This document shows positions 47,301-56,019 of a DNA stretch of 64,000 bases, one piece after another. Each line of letters starts with the position of its first letter. The first letter of the stretch is position 1. A model generated the notes under the pieces. It was given only the letters and a program-made list of their open reading frames with translations, ran no database searches and was not told the DNA's origin. Source of the DNA: Muricea muricata (Eukaryota > Cnidaria > Anthozoa > Malacalcyonacea > Plexauridae); contig OY979718.1 in NCBI GenBank assembly GCA_963855995.1, forward strand, positions 31,872,982 to 31,936,981, given 5' to 3'. The position numbers were made by a program, and so were the translations under genes.

Positions 47301-50300
47301 TACAAACTCCAGCTGAAGGCGAGAGGCGTACGTCTTATGCAACACAGACACGAATGTTGTGATTAGCCATTTTCTAATCGAGAGCGCAAAGCATGCATGG
47401 ATTGTTTGGAGAGACAATAAAAGGACAGACTTTCCCTTGCCCTACTCCCCCCCCCCCCCCCCCTTTTACCAGATCATCGTGTCTTGAAAACCAATGCACT
47501 GTCCCCCTGTATCCCAGTCAGGGCCGAAACTAGAACGTTAATTGGGGGGTGTATATTCATATATTCAAGTTCTGCCCGACGAGTTTCTTTTCAAATGAAA
47601 TCAAATTGATCAATTTGAAAAGAAACCCGTCGGGCAGAACATGAGTATATGAATATACACCCCCCCCCCCCCAATTAACGTTCTAGTTTCGGCCCTGATC
47701 CCAGTATCCGACTGTCTCCAACAAAACCTCTTGTTAACAATCACATACTAGCTATAAATTGTTATTTGTTACTGTCGTCTAGTTCTCGTTCACTTATGCT
47801 GAAGCTCAATTTCGGATTGATGACAAAACACAAAATGACGAAATTGCCACAAGTTTGAGACACTTGAATGCTCTGGCGAAAATCCTCAAACAGAGGAGAG
47901 TCGACAATGGGTAAGTACCTACAAGCAGTCTGTACTAAGGTTGATCGTTATATTGACACGAAATTGCATAATTTTGCTACTTCGTCATTGATACGAAGGA
48001 GTGGGGGGGGGGGGGGGGGCTGTGTTTGTTTTTTGGCACTCACGAAAACTAGTAAATTACGCAAAGTAATCTTGCGTATTACCTAGGCCACTTGATAACT
48101 TTCTTTGCGCATGGGAGGAAACACACGATTTCGGCATAGCGTTGGCTTACTAATTTCGCATGAGAACATTGTTGGAGTCACATTGAGCAGCCCCTAGTGC
48201 TTCCCCTGGTGAGAATCAACCCGCAACCTTAGAGATAAAAAGACGAGTGACTAAGCAATTTGCTACCGAATCTTGATTGTCATGTTCTATACAATTAAGT
48301 GCTCTCCATCATAGCAGATAATTGATAATTGTTTTCATTTTTAACAGGGCATTAACCTTGGCTTCACCAGAAATCAGATTCCATATAGACAGCGAAACGC
48401 ATGATCCAATTGACGTTGAAACGAAAGAACTGAGGTGTGCAGATCTTGCTCCTTTTAGTAACGTTGACCAATTTACGAAATACTGCGGCTTCATTTTAGG
48501 TTTCCGATTTTCGTCCTTTAAGTACACTCATCATACGTTGCTTCAACGTTGGCTATATCTGATAAGGTTGATGATGTAATGAATGACCTTATGACAATAT
48601 TTCTTTCTGCTACAGGGAAACAAATTCAATGGTAGAGGAATTCATGTTGTTAGCCAATATATCGGTGGCGAAAAAAATCCTTAGTCACTATCCAGAATAT
48701 GCCGTGCTGAGAAGGCATCCCTCGCCTCCGGCATCTAATTTTGATCCGCTTGTAAAGGCTGCTAAATCCAAGGTATGGTGTTGATTTCGGTGTTGTCCAT
48801 ATATTAACAAACAGTGAATTAATTTTTCAAGTGTCTATTGAATAGGATTATAATGTCGGTTGTGTTGAGGTAGAGATGCAGGGTTGCACATAATTCTATT
48901 GAATTCTCTCGTCGCAAAGTTCCCCTGTTCTGACGTCATGCGGATCCGATGATGAGTATTAGTATCTATGATGGCAGTATACATATTATTTATTGAGATG
49001 TTTTGACTGGCCAAAAGCGATGAATGAAATCGTCCTATCCGTGCGGTAGTGTCCCAAATTTGGAGTTATGAGATCACCATAGATTATTGAAAACACATAT
49101 TCGCCTTAATAACTCCTCAGATCCTACTCGACCTCATTCAATAATTGTTTTAATGATTTTGTTTAAAAAAAGTGATATATTGTGTTTCAAAAACGATATT
49201 AAAAATCTGTCAAAGGTTTTGAAACGTATAGAATAGCACTTTTAGATGGAAGAAGTATTATTTTTATTTACCTCAGAATGTGGACATACAAGTGGACACC
49301 GCGAAATCATTGGCTGCCTCTTTAGAACAAGCTTCGTTACCTGAATTTCCGTACTTCAACACATTACTTCGTATTTTAACGACGAGATGCATGTTACAAG
49401 CTGTGTATTTCTGTTCTGGAACTCTACAAGAAGAAGAGTATCTTCATTATGGTCTGGCTACGCCTATTTATACTCATTTCACTTCGCCCATCAGAAGGTC
49501 AGTTGGTCAACTTGCTGGTCAATATCAGACAACTTTTTCCCACTGTTGTTGGTTGAACGTGACTGAAATATCCAGTTGACCTCTGATAAAGATTTGAAAA
49601 CCTCGCGATTATTGCGCTGCTGCTACAAATTTTGTGTCAAAGGTCGAAATCAATCGAAATTCCTGCTATCTCGATTGTAGTACAATGCCTGACGGGATTG
49701 TCTTTCGAACTTTAAAATAATTATTTCTGTATGTTGAGTTTTGAACGCCCTAGAACACTGCAAAGTACGATTACCTTTTTTTGATACACCCTGTGTAGTA
49801 GGAAAAAGTGTGGCACGGCAAGCAAGGGTCTTCTTCTTGTATATCACTTTGTACCGGACTTTTTGGTGCCGAAAAACTGAATTATTTAACTGAATTAAAG
49901 TTTTATTTTTTATTAATAATTTGTTCATCACTGTACAGGGCAATGCACTGTGATTTTTTGTTAGTTGATTATTCCGTTCACTGTAGAAGTCTCAAAAATT
50001 GTTTCACAAAAACAAAACATTAGCGCGGCCACAGATCAGGTATAGAACCAGATGTCTCACTAAGCAAAATTTATGTCCGCGATTTTGAAGAGCTCGCGTC
50101 AGCCTTCGTCAGATTTGCTCGCGTCAGATTTGCTCGCGTCAGATTTGCTCGCGTCAGATTTGCTCGCGTGGCGTGAATCTTTCTTGCTAAAAAGAAGCAG
50201 CGTATCATTTATCAGTAAAATTCGTCAAGAAAATAAAGATCAATAGGTAGTTGCGCCTAAAATCGCCGTTTAAGGTGGCTCGATATAGTAATGCTCACAA

Positions 50301-53300
50301 ATAAAGACGGCATGCGCCAAATTTAATATAATTCACACAAATCTTCTTATATATCTCTTTACAACAAATAGATACGTAAAACGTCGAATATTGCATGTCA
50401 TGGGAGATGCTGACGCCATTTCGCGCGTAAAAAATGCAAACTGAATGCGGATTTACTAATTGCTGACGTCATTAGAAAATGCAATTTTTAAAAAACAATC
50501 CACAGTATCTCGTTATTTTGTACGGTGACCTATCTTGAAATTTTGCATGCAGCTTTGTACCACAAATATCGTTCTTTATAGAAAAAATAAAAAAATTCTG
50601 TAAAGCCAAAAAAAAAATATTTAGAAAAATAGCATTTTTGCATTTTGACAAAGATTGGCCTTACAGAATTTTTTTAAACTTTGCTTATCTTTAGCTTATT
50701 TTGTAAGAAAAGTAGTGCGCAAAAAATAATTGGGGGTCACCGTGCTTATTTTTCACTTATGCAGCAAAATACACCGTTTTTAAGCAAATTTCATACGCAA
50801 GTGTTGCCATAGCAACGGAGCATCGGTCATCAAAACTGCCATAGTTTGAAAGAAAATATGTTAAAATAGATGAAAAATTCAATACGGTCTTATTTAAACT
50901 TAACAGTGTAAAAATTAAAAGTGTTAAGTACACTATAGCTTAATTTTTTGAAAACTGTATCGAGCCACCTTAACTGCCAAAATTCTGCATTTTCACATCT
51001 TTTTGCTTATAAAAAATGGGCATTACACTTGCCAATCCAATTCGTGCTCTCACGTAAGCAGTACACGTCAGCGTGGCAAGTGCCATTGCGTGAGCAATTC
51101 GTGCTCTCTGGTTGCGTCATCTCGCGTGTGCAATTCGTGATCAGCCGAAAAATCGCGGACACGAAAACATTAGGAATAGATAGGAAGTGCGACATCTGGT
51201 TCTATACCTGATCTGTGGCGCGGCCCCTTCATGAACAGGCTCTCAGAAACAGTACATTAAAGAATAGTGGTTCTTCAGATAGAATAAGGTTGGGCTCCCT
51301 CCGTCTCTAGCCATACTTAAAAACTCAGAGTAACACCACATCATTTTTACCTGATTACGTACTTAACACCGGGTCACGGACTGTTGTTCTGGACTGGACT
51401 GGACTGCATTCTCTGCGTGATTTCATTATTACCATTCATTGTTTTTAAGGTATTCTGACATTCTCGTTCATCGACTGTTGGCTGTTGCTATTCGAGCTAT
51501 TCCTTCATTCCCTCAGATGTTTAACAGGCAAAACACACAGGTGAATACTTCTTCTATACCTTTCATGGCGGCGAAATTCTAATTTGGGGGTCAAGGGCCT
51601 TTCTACCTGATTTTTCTAATATTGGTAATATTTGTACCTGAACTTGTAAATGTGGGATGTGTGGATATGGGTGATTTAAAACCTAATACTGCAAGCAAAG
51701 GGTGTCAAGACCTGCGAGGCGTTGGCGCCAGGCTGGAAAACATCCAAAATTTGTAACATCTTAGTAAATAGAATTATACATGGTTTGGAGCTTTGCTTAC
51801 AAAACAATATAACTTATCATCTATGTTATTGTTCAGGTTTGTCCATAAGTCGGTATCTATCTGTTAACGTGACGAGATAGGCCCCGTATTTATGCATAAA
51901 CCTACTGGGGTGGGTCTTTGCGAAAATATTGGTCCTCTTGGGGAAAACACAATGATTAGAAAAACGCAATGAAGCTCGTAACATAATTTATGCGTTTTAT
52001 TAACTTTTGTAACATTTATGCGTCTTTTAGAAACATATTTATATTGCCTTGCTACCTAAATATTGCATAATCTAGCTGAATTACGAATGTTCACAGACAC
52101 CAAAGTCCGGTCTTAAGAGCATCAGAATTTGTAATTGCTGGAAATGAATGATCACTTGATTGTTACTTGATTCTTTTTCACTTACAACCAGCGGCCACCT
52201 CTACCCCATTACACACACTCGGTTGCTGTGTATCTGCCCATCCCACCGCTGCTGCATGCATTTGAATGGAGTGTTGATGACACTCAAGATATTGTGTATT
52301 GTCTCTTTAGGAAATTTGTAATAAGTTGAACAAACGTCATCACATGGCCCAGCTGGCTTCTCGAGCTTCTGTTGAATTGCATACTCAGGTTCGTTTTAAG
52401 TTGCATAAAATTCATTGCATTATGCAGACGAACTTTAAAAACTGTAATACAAGGCGTTTTTTGACATTGCAATGCTTTTTTGACAAGATATTTCATTTTG
52501 AATTTTATGTTTTGCCTACTGTTTACGTCCACACAGTTTGCATAATGAGTCGTCATATGAAGTAGACTTACAAAGTTTTTCCTTGAAAAAGAAGATGTAG
52601 AAATAAATGGTATGATCATTCTCTGCCCTTAACGTACACATAAGGTCAATATTTTAGGAGTCTTTTTCATGTAGGGCATTGATAACTTGTAATCTAGCAT
52701 TTAACAACAATTCATAATGCAAAGTGTGGCGTAATTGATGACCATTGAGACAAAAAAGACGAAAAACTAAGGAAAATCTTTAAAACACAGTTCTATAGTA
52801 TACCTGTCGTAATCAAAACAATATCAGCCCTCTCCCCCTTTCTCCCCTTGCAGTTCGAATGTGCTTTTTGTATGTTTGCATAGTGAATATAAACCTAGTG
52901 AGTATAATTTATTGGAGACACCATTTAAATTTATTATCGCAAAGCTGAGAGCGCAAAGCTTTCCATCCATGAATTCGAAATTTTATCAGTACTGATAATA
53001 TGAATTTACGTGCTGTTTCCACAAAATTATAATCAGTAATGGGTCATCATAAACATTGCCGAAATTACTGAAATTATGCAGCCGATGCGAACGTTGTAAC
53101 CTATTAAAATTACTGGTTACAACGTTTGATAATACCAATATTTATTGGAATTATTTATCCATCTCATGCATATAAAATTAACCTGACCCAACCCCAACCC
53201 TAACCCTAACCGTGATAATCCCAATAACTTATTGGATACAATAATCTGATAATAATCTCACTGGGTTACAACGTTCCGATCGGGTGAATAATGAATAAAT

Positions 53301-54493
53301 ATTTGTTTTCATTTTAAGCTGTTTTTCAAAGATCGCGCTGTGACAGAAGAAGCGTACATTTTGTTTGTGAGAAAAAATGCGTTGCAAGTGTTGATCCCTA
53401 AATATGGAATTGAAGGAAATATATTTTTACGCGACGTAACCTCACGAAGTAAATTTGACGTTGAGGTACGTAGTGGTAGTGTAGGGTGTGGAGGGAACGA
53501 GGGGGCGTGCCATTTTAAATTGGTCTATCTCCCACTATCTTTTTGGACCATGGCGAAATCCCCTTGACCATGTATATCATATCTTTTAGTTGTTTGTTTG
53601 TTGTAGTATATAAAACAGACGATTTCTTTTTTGCAGGAGTCATCGTTAACGATTGGCGATGTCAGATTTAACGTATTTTCCAAAGTTTTAGTCCAAATTA
53701 AGGTTGAAACATCTTCATCAAGGAATCGATTTGTCAATATTTCCCTTGTGCAGCCTGTGGTAGGTGTTTGAGCTCAATTTTTTTATTTTTCAAGTATTGT
53801 TTACTTGCAGAGACCACGGACATGATTGTTTTATTTTCTGGCTAACTTCATATTAATATTGCTTGTCACACACGAGAGCTGGGGTAAAAACGAAACCGCA
53901 CCACGATATGTCCTACCTATCGTGTTTTAGCAAGTTCCTTCATAGAATTATATAGAATTTTTATCAATATATAATGTTTATGAAATGCAAAACTAAGTTA
54001 TTTAAAAATGATTTGACAGCGAAAGATATGGTGCCACGAAGATTTTCATTGCAAATATTACTTTTTTAAAACATTTTTGTTGAAATTTTTACTTCAGTTA
54101 GCGCTCCAACCTTTGTTCATGAGATATTTCAGTTTCAACTTTTTGGTTGAACATCACAGTTTGCATAATTGTACTTTACACTTGGACACTTTACATTCTA
54201 CTTTAGGGGTACCTTGAGTTATGCGTTAAAAAACCTAGCCTTGGCCAAAAACATTTTCAATAGCCAGTGAAGACGTTTAGCAAAAGTGATCAGGACTTAT
54301 CACTTACCTAAAGTGTTTGTCTTATTGCACTTGCCACGAACTTACGATTAGGATACTAAATTGATGCATGTTCTATTGTATTTTAAAATCGACAATTGTC
54401 TTACAGGTACCTGGATTAAGTGTTGATCCATTGGATGTTGATCCCACAGCAGAGACTATCCAGCCAGAATTAAAAAAGTTAAGGACAGCTTAG
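26432..54493 (+). CDS. DIS3: DIS3 / RRP44 exosome complex exonuclease (25 coding exons)
   Basis: Encodes the catalytic subunit of the RNA exosome, with 3'-5' exoribonuclease (RNB) and endonuclease (PIN) activities. The start [12 protein letters not shown] matches animal DIS3. Coding exons: 26432-26650, 29755-29817, 31200-31294, 31648-31722, 32173-32303, 32853-32935, 33380-33472, 34726-34866 (start uncertain), 36043-36198, 36850-36888, 37081-37149, 37831-37968, 43377-43523, 44245-44361, 45540-45706, 46449-46533, 47783-47910, 48348-48434, 48616-48772, 49277-49497, 51450-51540, 52311-52388, 53319-53465, 53637-53759, 54407-54493. All junctions are GT-AG and in phase as modelled. Predicted length is 978 aa; human DIS3 is 958. 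No stop or frameshift is seen. It is DIS3 rather than DIS3L because of the complete PIN acidic set and the start. Confidence 0.95.
26741..29386. repeat. 1.9-kb dispersed repeat, copy 2, in DIS3 intron 1
   Basis: Matches 18815-20726. It is interrupted at 27203-27931 by a solo LTR; without the LTR and one TSD the lengths agree at about 1.91 kb. Few substitutions separate the copies, so the spread was fairly recent. Confidence 0.87.
27203..27931. mobile_element. solo LTR (729 bp) with 5-bp TSD GGGGG
   Basis: Starts TGTTACGAGAG and ends ATGTAACA (TG...CA ends). It is flanked by ggggg at 27198-27202 and 27932-27936; the empty site in copy 1 of the host repeat (ttgtgggggcaatt) has a single ggggg. 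A TATATAAA-like sequence lies about 85 bases in. No internal retroelement coding sequence is present, so this is probably the product of LTR-LTR recombination. Which LTR superfamily it belongs to cannot be told from the LTR alone. Confidence 0.9.
30600..30685. repeat. hairpin repeat with TCTCGTCTTCGGCTCG loop, in DIS3 intron 2
   Basis: tgttgtgaatatacaatc pairs with gattgtatacttacacaaca around tctcgtcttcggctcg. A relative lies at about 32010-32075 in intron 4 (tgttgtataagatatag ... gggtgcaaca, same central motif, followed in both by ggccgctc). Confidence 0.55.
32853..37968 (+). CDS. DIS3: DIS3 exons 6-12: linker and cold-shock domains
   Basis: Conserved landmarks in order: [10 protein letters not shown] (exon 6), [19 protein letters not shown] (exon 7), RDNYLEASV (exon 8), [18 protein letters not shown] (exon 9), a short basic exon 10 ([13 protein letters not shown]), [14 protein letters not shown] (exon 11) and [15 protein letters not shown] (exon 12). 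These are the two cold-shock OB folds that guide RNA to the RNB site. Exon 8 is odd: the only in-phase acceptors near it (34726, or 34690 further out) add 22 or more codons relative to human DIS3. The better-placed AG before 34793 is out of phase with the exon 7 donor at 33473. Confidence 0.85.
34568..34725. mobile_element. palindromic miniature element ending at DIS3 exon 8
   Basis: Left arm ctgctgtattaatttgacag and onwards pairs with the right arm ending ctgtcaaattaatgcaacag at 34725. Arms are about 45 bp with scattered mismatches. The last two bases (AG) are the in-phase splice acceptor used for exon 8 in my DIS3 model. Confidence 0.65.
35127..35372. repeat. inverted-repeat element in DIS3 intron 8
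   Basis: caatgtttcatatgcaaatt and onwards pairs with tgcatatcaaacatag. An inner palindrome cactgtgatgtc / catcacagtgatg occurs in both arms. No coding capacity. Confidence 0.5.
37562..37716. mobile_element. miniature inverted-repeat element in DIS3 intron 11
   Basis: tagatttgagtacggctacg pairs with atagtcgtaatcaaatcta. A related copy lies at 42842-43042 in intron 12, sharing the internal tttgcaatagctgatttt and aaatcttgtag. Confidence 0.65.
38115..38180 (-). ncRNA. tRNA-like sequence (SINE or tRNA pseudogene)
   Basis: On the minus strand, tggtagaccagcgg resembles an A box and gagttcaaatcccgc a B box. Between them ggctagaaagcc forms a 4-bp anticodon-like stem. The acceptor stem does not pair convincingly and the variable region is short, so this is unlikely to be a working tRNA. 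Confidence 0.4.
38296..38447. mobile_element. miniature inverted-repeat element in DIS3 intron 12
   Basis: gcgaagccagcccgacattt and onwards pairs with accaaattgtctggcttgct, with gcatgacc / ggtcatgc in both arms. Non-coding. Confidence 0.6.
39552..39652. repeat. 101-bp strong palindrome in DIS3 intron 12
   Basis: ttatttaccgg ... ccggtaaataa at the ends, with ggggagaaactgtgcccgag pairing with aagggcacagtttctcccc in the centre. The arms are nearly complete over about 45 bp. It could be a miniature element or an extruding hairpin. Confidence 0.75.
39988..40076. repeat. 20-bp CG-rich tandem repeat upstream of the nested gene
   Basis: Four copies of ttgccgcgcgtgcttgccgt with one c-to-a variant, in otherwise AT-rich DNA. 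It ends about 240 bases before the ATG of the nested ORF at 40317, so it could be part of its promoter. Confidence 0.85.
40317..41948 (+). CDS. orphan 543-aa ORF nested in DIS3 intron 12
   Basis: One uninterrupted ATG-to-stop frame of 543 codons, on the same strand as its host gene and inside the 5.4-kb intron 37969-43376. Such length is very unlikely by chance in AT-rich DNA. Residues 1-95 are polar. Residues about 112-135 ([20 protein letters not shown]) and 160-182 ([22 protein letters not shown]) are hydrophobic and could be two membrane or amphipathic segments. Residues about 290-450 are very acidic and Glu-rich with a loose repeat of the type EEQxxFxxE ([29 protein letters not shown]), likely helical. 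Residues 485-525 contain a second loose repeat ([23 protein letters not shown]). An AATAAA overlaps the stop and another lies ~45 bases on. No transposase, RT or known domain is recognised. Confidence 0.7.
   Translation: MFLPRHNILSWRSSECEIENEDIGASELNQSDETKEQCASVNFPDSRSVQDLTSLFSRLSLHETEGNRDTDAKDERNPIDVGFKEQHAKQEHIYSSWSLSNTQGQFMSNQDFTCYFALHFQPLFYAYLQCCCGSENCYLPSTQTVTKPRESSSHCTNSTFLNLFSHFYIHRSSFWSFLVNLLARAGRLKARFDDYARNDVCTDDVGLSESSAEVRRKDSEGSLLVRRVPSQKQETRLEELVACTSDEHSPVVVDGNDRLAGECEFNFSEESLTEGCGADITKQGAFDEVREMMFSKHGNKKLKQDFLALKDGQYSDAEVTLTESLEEARLRLIEDFAEERTLVGEQEYLTSERIIFLENEITPVAEQQHFNSQQKIHPDEEVISFESVEEYNLAEEHVDHWRELTFVEEQDSFMEELASTNNQEYTAVNCCRAIDKLLAEINAHMRGMIVEENTCDDGLETRGKDQGTCLAGQEINLERQAIYAECKKGYLEDQGSNFEGRIYLEGKEMYFEGLGKETFRTVRNASPRARELLEKSRNLSRPL
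42842..43042. mobile_element. miniature inverted-repeat element, relative of 37562-37716
   Basis: Ends ttagagtacgactacaag and gactatggt/agtcaaatctaa form an imperfect TIR. The centre shares tttgcaatagctgatttt with the intron 11 copy. Confidence 0.55.
43377..52388 (+). CDS. DIS3: DIS3 exons 13-22: RNB exoribonuclease domain
   Basis: Exon 14 holds the catalytic block [16 protein letters not shown], supplying D500, D506, D508 and D509 in this model (equivalent to the human Asp cluster around D487). Exon 15 has [12 protein letters not shown] and [16 protein letters not shown]. Exon 18 has [14 protein letters not shown]. Exon 19 has [18 protein letters not shown]. Exons 20-21 join to give [18 protein letters not shown], the RNA-contacting SPIRRY motif. 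All residues needed for hydrolysis are visible, so active exoribonuclease is expected. Confidence 0.94.
43891..44058. repeat. TTTCACATGTGAAA palindrome cluster in DIS3 intron 13
   Basis: At least four ttcacatgtgaaa-type palindromes and half-sites (ttcacatt, ttttcacatgtt, ttcacatctgaaa), the last ending tgttgtaatt opposite aattacaaca. Probably a degenerate miniature element. Confidence 0.6.
45135..45311. mobile_element. miniature inverted-repeat element in DIS3 intron 14
   Basis: taccgaatagttttccgtgc pairs with gcacggaaaactattcggta. Inner arms gactttcggaaagcgtaaaa and ttttacgctttccgaaagtc also pair. No coding capacity. Confidence 0.8.
47519..47697. mobile_element. 179-bp hAT-like miniature element with perfect 8-bp TSD, DIS3 intron 16
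   Basis: Arms of about 80 bp: cagggccgaaactagaacgt ... acgttctagtttcggccctg. Perfect TSD atcccagt (47511-47518 and 47698-47705). It includes a G-run and opposite C-run. Degraded relatives are seen in 20105-20265, 28780-28940 and 56585-56705. Confidence 0.9.
48070..48285 (-). ncRNA. tRNA-derived SINE-like sequence, DIS3 intron 17
   Basis: On the minus strand, ttagtcactcgtctttttat resembles an anticodon arm with a TTT centre. It is followed by aaggttgcgggttgattctc, a degenerate B-box region. Non-tRNA body sequence follows to about 48070. The call rests on motif similarity only. Confidence 0.35.
50030..51217. mobile_element. 1.19-kb TIR element with 7-bp TSD, DIS3 intron 20
   Basis: cacagatcaggtatagaacc pairs with ggttctatacctgatctgtg. 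TSD gcgcggc at 50023-50029 and 51218-51224. It contains a 15-bp tandem repeat (gcgtcagatttgctc, four copies, about 50094-50169) and, nested inside, a TTAA-flanked element. No transposase is recognised. Confidence 0.85.
50274..50969. mobile_element. 696-bp TTAA-flanked element nested in the TIR element
   Basis: Starts ggtggctcgatatagt and ends actgtatcgagccacc, flanked by ttaa (50270-50273 and 50970-50973). The TTAA target is characteristic of piggyBac and Kolobok groups; which one cannot be decided without a transposase. Confidence 0.82.
53085..53280. repeat. GGTTACAACGTT inverted repeats with short telomere-like tract, DIS3 intron 22
   Basis: gcgaacgttgtaacc, ggttacaacgtttgat and gggttacaacgttccg form an inverted set. 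Between them is aaccctaaccctaacc (about 53196-53211), two to three units of the TTAGGG-type animal telomere repeat, most likely incidental or part of the element. Confidence 0.6.
53319..54493 (+). CDS. DIS3: DIS3 exons 23-25: S1 domain and C-terminus
   Basis: Exon 23 gives [20 protein letters not shown] and [12 protein letters not shown], the start of the S1 OB fold. Exon 24 continues through [19 protein letters not shown] to LVQPV. Exon 25 begins [12 protein letters not shown] and ends KKLRTA plus TAG at 54491-54493. The C-terminus is short and lysine-poor compared with the human tail. Confidence 0.9.
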
Positions 54494-54516
54494 TAGGCGT
54501 CAGAAATGGGGAAAAT

Positions 54517-54756
54517 TTACTTATTTTCACCAACCATGTTTATCACCTCCTCGGGCACATGCTGCTGTTCTTGTATCTTCGATAAAAAATTGCTGACACT
54601 GTCGGGTAATTTATTTGCAATACAAGAAATTATACGCTGGCGAGCACTACACTTGTTCAGTGAAATGAACAGGGCGTTGCCTAAAAGTACTGAAGGTATC
54701 GGGCCAAGAAAGTAGAGGCCAATCCATAACAAAACATTGCCGCATACGATTGCCAT
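54517..54756 (-). CDS. candidate small membrane protein, convergent with DIS3
   Basis: 79 aa, starting MAIVCGNVLLWIG. Residues about 5-33 are strongly hydrophobic (VLLWIGLYFLGPIPSVLLG) and the rest is polar and helical (RQRIISCIANKLPDSVSNFL). It ends 23 bases past the DIS3 stop, so 3' UTRs would overlap. It is intronless as read, though upstream exons cannot be excluded. I do not recognise the family. Ordered amino-acid composition and position make it a plausible real gene. Confidence 0.4.
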   Translation of the reverse strand: MAIVCGNVLLWIGLYFLGPIPSVLLGNALFISLNKCSARQRIISCIANKLPDSVSNFLSKIQEQQHVPEEVINMVGENK

Positions 54757-55208
54757 TCTAATTTATGGAAATGAGTCATTGAGTCCTACTCATCATTCTG
54801 AAATGTGTTATTTCTAAGCATGACTTTACTTGATCACATACGTAAGAATCGGTGCGCAGAAGGGCATTAATAATCACAATAATAATGTATAAAGATCTTA
54901 TAACTGCGGTTTTTAGAGGAATTTTCAGGTGAAACTGTTAGGTTGTAGGCTCCTCAGCTCCTGAAGGGAAAAAAAGGACATGCAGTTGCGTCCAACAGCA
55001 TAGCACGAATTTTTCAAGATGGATTTTTACTTAGGCTAAATGAATTGAACACGTGTTCAATAAATCTCTTTATTTATAAGTTGTAAACTCGCTATTTTGT
55101 AGCCATATGATGTATAGAAAACAGTACAGGGTGATATTTATAGGTTATCACAAGAGGGTGATATCAGGTAATTTCATGTCATGTTTTTACATTTTTTGAT
55201 ACACAACT
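54757..55208. promoter_or_regulatory. possible shared promoter between two divergent small genes
   Basis: This ~450-bp gap separates the starts of the minus-strand ORF ending at 54756 and the plus-strand ORF at 55209. No specific elements are identified; the call rests on arrangement only. Confidence 0.25.
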
Positions 55209-55499
55209 ATGGGGAAAGAAAAAAAGAAAACGAAGACACCAAATATTGCGATTAAAAAAATGGAAGGTTGGCAAATCAAACTAGAATTTTTTTATTCGAA
55301 AGATTTTACAGAAACCCAGTCGTGGCCTCCTCGACATCGAAAAATGTATGTAAAACCGTCGTTAAACCCGCCTGAAAAACCTCCTGTACCTGACTCTATC
55401 GAATGCGAGAATGGTTCAATTAAAGCCACAACGGAAGTCGAATCAATGCCGCAAGATGTCAGCTTGCCCACAACAACCAATGTGTCGTCGGTGGCATGA
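55209..55499 (+). CDS. hypothetical 96-aa basic/proline-rich protein
   Basis: ATG at 55209 followed by GKEKKKTKTPNIAIKKMEGW, then WPPRHRKMYVKPSLNPPEKPP and a polar tail ending NVSSVA. No domain recognised. The left breakpoint of the 2,848-bp tandem duplication falls in codon 20. The second copy (58116-58347) therefore lacks the first 19 codons and has a stop just upstream in frame, so only this copy can be expressed in full. Confidence 0.4.
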   Translation: MGKEKKKTKTPNIAIKKMEGWQIKLEFFYSKDFTETQSWPPRHRKMYVKPSLNPPEKPPVPDSIECENGSIKATTEVESMPQDVSLPTTTNVSSVA

Positions 55500-55674
55500 T
55501 TTACCATGATGAGTCGACATTGTGGGAAGGCATTTGGACGACGCACTGCCACCATTGAGCGATTCAATTTCGATAAGTACTCTCAACCATCCCTTAATGC
55601 AATTCCTTATAAATATTAAAACTGGTTATTACGCTCATTTGGAAGATTATAATAGAACATTGTGATATAACACT

Positions 55675-56019
55675 CTAATTCCAATGCTTTTTAAATGTGA
55701 TCATAGAATTGTTCATAAATATTTTACAATTTAATAGTGTGACATGTCGCTTGCCACAGTTTCTCGTCCCATGATGCTTGTCAGTTTCTTTTTTACCTTC
55801 GGGCACCGCAAGTAATTGTTTTCCCTCATGAAAATTTACACATTTTATCGCCGCGTCTGTTGTTTTTATGTTAATTTTTAGATATTCTAGCTTCTTGAAC
55901 GTTAAATTTTGATATGTGATGCCATCAGTACCGAAACGTTTTCGTTCGCGGGGAAAAATCTTGCAATTCATCATCGAGCATGTCGTCCAAACGACGTAAA
56001 ACTGAACCGAAGCGGCCAC
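55675..56019 (-). CDS. hypothetical 114-aa ORF, conserved in both tandem copies
   Basis: MAASVQFYVVWTTCSMMNCK..., open in both copies (second at 58523-58867) with two amino-acid differences. Overlaps head-to-head with the plus-strand MSSKRRK ORF. No domain recognised. The copies are too young for open frames to show selection. Confidence 0.25.
   Translation of the reverse strand: MAASVQFYVVWTTCSMMNCKIFPRERKRFGTDGITYQNLTFKKLEYLKINIKTTDAAIKCVNFHEGKQLLAVPEGKKETDKHHGTRNCGKRHVTLLNCKIFMNNSMITFKKHWN

Noticed and set aside
49280-49579. 99-aa ORF
   Set aside because: This is DIS3 exon 20 (RNB domain) running into intron 20.
55675-56019. Selection on the 114-aa ORF because it is open twice
   Set aside because: The two copies come from a very recent tandem duplication, so conservation of the frame carries no information.
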